Shown here: piece by piece, positions 59,067 through 64,000 of the stretch | Layout of the letters: every line of letters starts with the position of its first letter | How positions within the stretch are numbered: the stretch's first letter is position 1 | Assembly (NCBI RefSeq): GCF_029962835.1 | Contig: NC_080574.1 | Span: forward strand, 24,774,001-24,838,000 | Length of the DNA: 64,000 bases | Origin: Magnolia sinica | Lineage: Eukaryota; Streptophyta; Magnoliopsida; Magnoliales; Magnoliaceae | Direction of reading: 5' to 3' | Made by a program: the position numbers and the translations under genes | Notes under the pieces: generated by a model | Databases searched by the model: none | Told to the model about the DNA's origin: nothing | What the model saw: only the letters and a program-made list of their open reading frames with translations

Positions 59067-60100
59067 TTCTGTCTTCAACGATTAAAGACTCTGGGAGATC
59101 TTTATGCCTACTTCAAAAATCATGGAACTTAAACTGAACTTCCTCTGATATAATTTTCAAAGAGATGAAAGGTATATGAATTAGAATGAATTTCATCACC
59201 AAACCATGCCCAGGAGACAAAGTAAATAACAGAATTAAACTAATTACCAACCAACCAACAATGTATGAAGATCGAGAAGGGTATTGTTATCCTACCATGC
59301 CCATGGAACAATGATGAACAACAGGGCTTCCTGACTTCATAACATAACAAGGGGAAAGAAATACTCAAAGCCATTGCAAACCCATTGTAATTTCAGTCAC
59401 AACGGACCATTAAAGACTAAGAAAAATATTTCTTTAATAATTAACTAAAATCATATTCAGTGTATGAATTAAAAGCACAAAATATAATCTCCCATCTCGC
59501 TACAGGCTTCACCTCTTAGCCCTAGCTAAGAGGTTCAGCCACACACAGGCATGATGCGGCTGGACCCCTTAAACAAAGTAAAATAAAAATAAAAAGAAAA
59601 AGAAATAAACAGAAAAAAATACTAAACTCCACCACTTTTTCTCTTGTTCAATCGTCCAAGCCAAACCGTTGCTCACGTGCCACCCCTTCTTCTTTCTTTC
59701 TTTCCTTTTCTTATAGGTAAAGCAGGCCCTGGAGAGGTGTGCTGCCGTCCGTAATTGAGTTGGAGTTGGTTTCGCTTGAGTTTACGCAGCTGAGTTTGTA
59801 TGCGTAGACAAAGCGCAAAACGACTTGTGTTTGGAGTGTATTTGCGGCATGATATCGACCTACCCATCAATTCTGAAATCTTGGCTAGGGTATTGGCCTC
59901 CCTGTGTCTCTTCTGGACGGTCCGGATCACATATTCGACCATGAGCAAGATCGCACAATGGCCCAACAGCGGCCGATTTTCTCGGACGCAGGCCTGCGAA
60001 TTTTCTTGCGCTGTGAAGTGCAGTGGGCCCATGATCGCTGTCGGAGGAGAAATCTACGTCGTCCATTGATTTCCCCTCGAAAAACCGGTTGGGAATGGTC
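59067..60100. other. No gene or 3' LTR recognised
   Basis: Sequence after the gypsy stop. It contains neither the TGTTGGGGAC LTR start nor a clear polypurine tract. There is a short inverted repeat, CTCTTAGCC / GGCTAAGAG-like, near 59513-59530. Confidence 0.45.
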
Positions 60101-60109
60101 AGTTTTGGA

Positions 60110-60640
60110 CTGATTTAGGTGTGGCCCACAGAATTTTCTCCCTACCGTTCGTCCTGCGTTTGGACTGTTAAAATCCGATCCATGCTTTTTTCAGGAAAAA
60201 CTCCACCTAGGGGAGGGTCACGCCCTCCCTCTGGACTCAATGGTCGGTTCAGATGAACGATCTGGATGAAAGGTGGGCCCCACTACATGAGATCAGCGGA
60301 CGCTGGTGCGTCCGCTAGTTGTCCGTGCTCTAGAAGGAGAGGGAGACGGGTCTCCGTCGTTGACTGGGAGACTCTGGTCCAGTGCACAGCGGGCGTACGC
60401 CTGCCGTGTGCACAGGCCATGTAAAGTGGGCCCCACCTTGATGTTTTATAGAAATCTGCTCCGTCCATCTGACTTCTCATCTACTTTAAGGAGATGAGAC
60501 CAAAATCAAGGTATATCCAGAGATCAGGTGGGCCCCAAATCGCTGTTCTATGGGCTGATCTAACTATTGGGCCACTTCCATAGTGATCTGAGGGCTGAAA
60601 TTTGACGTGTACGGTTAATTTGTGGTTCTTAGGCCATTTA
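60110..60640. mobile_element. Degraded family A-like sequence
   Basis: Family words AAATCTGCTCCGTCCATCTG, AAGGTATATCCAGAGATCAG and GTGGGCCCCACCTTGATG are present, but the arms are poorly matched. Confidence 0.4.
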
Positions 60641-63600
60641 TGAAGTTTCAAGCCCAACGAATGGTGGGAACCCTGTGATCTAGCATTCTGGACCAATTTC
60701 GGGCCACTTGAGCTTCAGTTTTTCGATTTTCTCAAGTCTCTGGCATGTAAATTCGTCGATCTCAGTCCCTTGGAGTCCGTCCCTTGCCTTGGTGCATTCT
60801 GAATGTTAATTCCATGCTTTTAGCATCCCGATCCAGTCCCAGCTTACATCCCGCAACAAAAACACGATTAAAATGAGCTATTAAACGGTACCATGTTCAT
60901 AAATCTAGGCAACACTGGGTTCGATATGCAATATTTGACCCTCAACAGTGAGTCTCAACGATGCATTAATTAAACCTAAAATTTAGGGTGTAAAGGTATG
61001 AATTATCCTACAAAATCCTCACAATATGGTGGGTTATACAACACATCAAGGTGGGCCCACGAAGCAGGCTGGATGGCCTTATGGGCCACTCCCAGCCGCA
61101 CTACGGTCAGATCAAATGTCCGTTGGGTCTAAAATTTTGTAAGGTGACACTTTTGTGGGTGGACCAAACCCTTAAAAATTTTCAAGATTTTTGGACACCA
61201 AAAATAATTTAATTAATTTAAATAAAACAATCTGTCTAGAAGATCAAACTGACCTGGACGTCCCAACGTGGTGGGCCAGTCCGGCCTTTGCCACGGTGTG
61301 CATAGGGGTCTAATGGCCCCAAAAATTTGTAGGTGGGTCCCACCATGGGTAGGTCACATCTCTGTAAATTTTATAATTTTTAGAGACCCTAAAATATTTT
61401 AATCAATTTTAGAATTCCAACCGTCAAGGGTGGAATGCTGCTGGAAAAATAGATGTCCACTGTCCTGAATTTGGGTCATCCAAATGGGTGGGTTCTGGGC
61501 CTCCAAAATTCCTGAAATTTGGGCCCAAGGTCCCTCATCAAGCTTAAAACAAGTTGGGACCTAGAAATATGGCCCACCTTCTGAGAAAATATTTTTAAAA
61601 TTTTATTTTTATGGAACTATGCTGCTGGACTGCACAGCAGGAATTTCTGGCAGCCCACTATGTTGGATGCCCAAATGGGGTCCATTGGCCTTAAAATTTT
61701 GCAGATAGGTCCTACCATGGATGGGACACCTTTCTGAAAAATTTTAAAAATTTTGAGTTAATATAAGTATTTTATTTAATTCATATAAAATATGGACAGC
61801 AAGGTCCAAATTTTATTTTTCTGCTGCAGCAATGCTGCTATCCCCTAATGGGGTGGGCCCTGGATGTCCAAAAATTGAGGAAATTAAATTTAAACATTCT
61901 TTTATATATGTAGTAAAGGTGGGGTTCACCAAAGTGTCCCACCTGATCAGAAACTATTTTAAAATTTTACATTTCCAAATTACAACCTTGTCGGAATTAC
62001 AGTAGAAAACCCCGCAAGTACCCATATTGGCCCACCCTTTTGGGGACCCAAATGAGGTCAATTGGGGCTGAAATTTGGCATGCTTATAGGTGGGATACCC
62101 ATATTCAAAAATCGTATTTCACTTGTTATACAATTCCCACCAAAAGCCCCAAATCGTGGCCTTAAGTCGGCCCAAATATCTGTCCAGACAGATTTGGACA
62201 ACAACATGTAATAGAAAGAATTAAAATATAAACATTGTTTTCCATGGGATTTAACCCCAGGAATTTGTGTGGTGGACCACCCCAGTGGGCCCCACAAATG
62301 TCCAGACCTTCCCCATCATCAAATACCCTTTGCATGTGTCCCATTTAGGTGGATTTTGGGGCCACATGTCTAAGGATGGACCGCTATGGGCGTCCAAGCT
62401 CCATGGTTGGTCTGGATTTTTGTTGGCCTACAAGGTGGGCCACACATGCAAGATCAGAATTCTATCATTAGAAAAATAAAGAATCGGCCACAAGAAGAGG
62501 GGCTCCGCCACATTGAGGCCCTCCCCTTCATCAATCACACCATACATTCCTTCTATTCATATGTTACAACAAAGATCCACCACATGCATGTCCTAGATTC
62601 AAGATCAATGGTTGGGATGCCATCCCAACCATGATTCTAAGGTCTAGATGACCTATCATGCCATGGAATCCAAGTAATCCTCCATAATGGGGGCCCATAG
62701 AGGGAAAACTCCATGCATGGGCATGCATGCATCAAATAGGCCATTTGGCCACAACTAAGGGATGATGTAGGATCTCCACCATTGATTGGTGGGTCCTACA
62801 CTTCCCATAAAAAAAAAGAGATCTAAGAACATGAAAATAAAAATCCTAAATTCTAGGAACACACTCACCTTAGATTGCTCCAAACTTGGACCTCCTGGCT
62901 CCTAGTGCACCAAGGGATCCATATCAATGGGTGAGATTGGATTTAGATGGTTAAATTTAGAGGATTAAAGGGGAAATGAGGCTGGAATGGAGGGAGGATG
63001 GGATAGAATAATGGAGGGAAATTGCTAGGGAAGAAGAGAAGAGAGAGAGAAATGAGAGGAAAAGAGAGAGAAACTTCTTTTAAGCTAAGTAATCATTACT
63101 TTCTTACCTTGGTTAGAGAGGAGAGATGATTGTAAGTAGGGAGTTACAACCAAAATTGTAGGTTTAATAGGTTATAGTAGGCATGTGGGTGGTGTTTGGG
63201 TGGTGGTAGTGTAGGTTATGAAAATTTTAGGTGGTGTTGGGTAGTGTGTGTTGAAACTGTGCATTAGGGATTGGACCATATAGGAAAATTTGCACATCAC
63301 TCCTAGGTGGGTCATGCGATCATGATCAAGGACTATAACATGAGATACACACAACTTATGATCTATACATCGGATGGACACATAAGACGCGTCGTTGGAA
63401 CCGCAACGATGATGCGATCAGAATGGCATAGTTTTCACATCGATCCGAGTCGGGTCTACGTGACCGAACTCAAGGATGACCACAAACACTACTCGAAGGT
63501 CGCGGGTCGCTGAAATTTGACCGGTAGGACCGTGGGACCCAAATAAACGAAATGCATACTCACACACACACATGCATACATGCGAACTCGGGTCGGGTCT
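60641..63600. other. AT-rich, LTR-like repetitive DNA, no gene recognised
   Basis: From about 61020 to 62000 a loose pattern recurs: AAAATTTTGYAGRTGGGTCC-like words, then short AAATTTTAAAATTTT runs, then GGTGGGCC-like words. This is how long plant retrotransposon LTRs often look. CATGCATGGGCATGCATGCA is at 62712. A GA-rich tract is at about 63010-63075 and a CA run at 63560-63572. No LTR ends were fixed. Confidence 0.4.
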
Positions 63601-64000
63601 CAATGATGATCAAGTAGTGTACTATCAGATCTAGGTCATCGTGTCATCATTAAATGCAACCAAAAATGTTTTATCGATTATAATAAATTTCAATGGTTGA
63701 AAAGATTTGAAAACCAGTTAAAAACCTTTTAAGTATTAGGCTCAGTAATAAAATCACTTGATTAGTGTTGATCTGATTAAAATCTAGCCATATATATGCC
63801 CCTAAGTAAATCTAATAGATTCCTTATTGGCCTTTGCAAGAACTAATAGATTATAATGGAAGAACCCAACTGTCTACTTTTAATGTCTTTGTATTGATCT
63901 TGTAAGAAGAGCTAAAATCAATCAATCATAATCAAAAACCTTGCATATTATCAAGTTTAAGAGTTGATAGTCTTTTATGCACCATTAAGTTCACGATCAC
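63601..64000. repeat. 0.4-kb dispersed repeat, copy 2 (runs off the window)
   Basis: Nearly identical to 43277-43678, same orientation. Begins at CAATGATGATCAAG after an unrelated left flank and is cut by the window end, so the true repeat is longer than 400 bases. Confidence 0.92.

Overview
This is nuclear DNA of a flowering plant. Genes are sparse and split by GT-AG introns. The rest is dominated by small inverted-repeat (MITE-like) transposons, tRNA-derived SINE copies, one Ty1/copia and one Ty3/gypsy (Tat-type) retrotransposon, and simple repeats. No bacterial or viral gene organisation is present. The density of one foldback family makes me suspect a magnoliid or similar TE-rich lineage, but the sequence alone does not prove this.

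Only two host genes can be supported, both on the minus strand. (1) At 3144-4109 is the first coding exon of a plant-specific, acidic, Ser-rich, single-pass membrane protein (N-terminal EFQDWE motif, three EFWSDS repeats). Its downstream exon(s) could not be found. (2) At 26688-33244 is a complete five-exon gene for a 460-residue clade-B protein phosphatase 2C of the AP2C kind, with all PP2C motifs and a MAPK-docking-like motif. Its first intron (3.9 kb) is full of transposons.

Layout: 1-3.1 kb, a 91-bp tandem duplication and otherwise unassigned sequence; 3.1-4.3 kb, gene 1; 4.3-18.8 kb, nested MITEs, including a palindromic element at 14.5-15.8 kb and a four-layer nest at 16.0-17.3 kb; 18.85-24.95 kb, a foldback MITE with a perfect 9-bp target duplication, split by a copia element with its own 5-bp duplication; 25.2-25.7 kb, another MITE; 26.7-33.2 kb, the PP2C gene; 34.3-41.8 kb, more MITEs, a SINE and AT-rich DNA; 43.3 kb, one copy of a 0.4-kb repeat that recurs at the window end; 45.0-50.8 kb, a near-continuous run of foldback MITEs; 50.8-53.0 kb, four tandem foldback units, one carrying a hAT-like MITE whose empty site is kept in the neighbouring units; 53.06-59.07 kb, a decayed Tat-type gypsy element with one LTR; 59-63.6 kb, LTR-like AT-rich repeats; 63.6-64 kb, the second 0.4-kb copy.

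The most interesting signal is the foldback family. There are about 25 copies or fragments of roughly 0.4-0.5 kb. Arms of about 170-200 bp flank a loop of about 130 bp. Three copies have clean or near-clean 9-bp target duplications, which points to a Mutator-like origin. The family serves as landing site for hAT, SINE, PIF/Harbinger-like and copia insertions, so an insertion history can be read directly. In one place it has become a tandem array.
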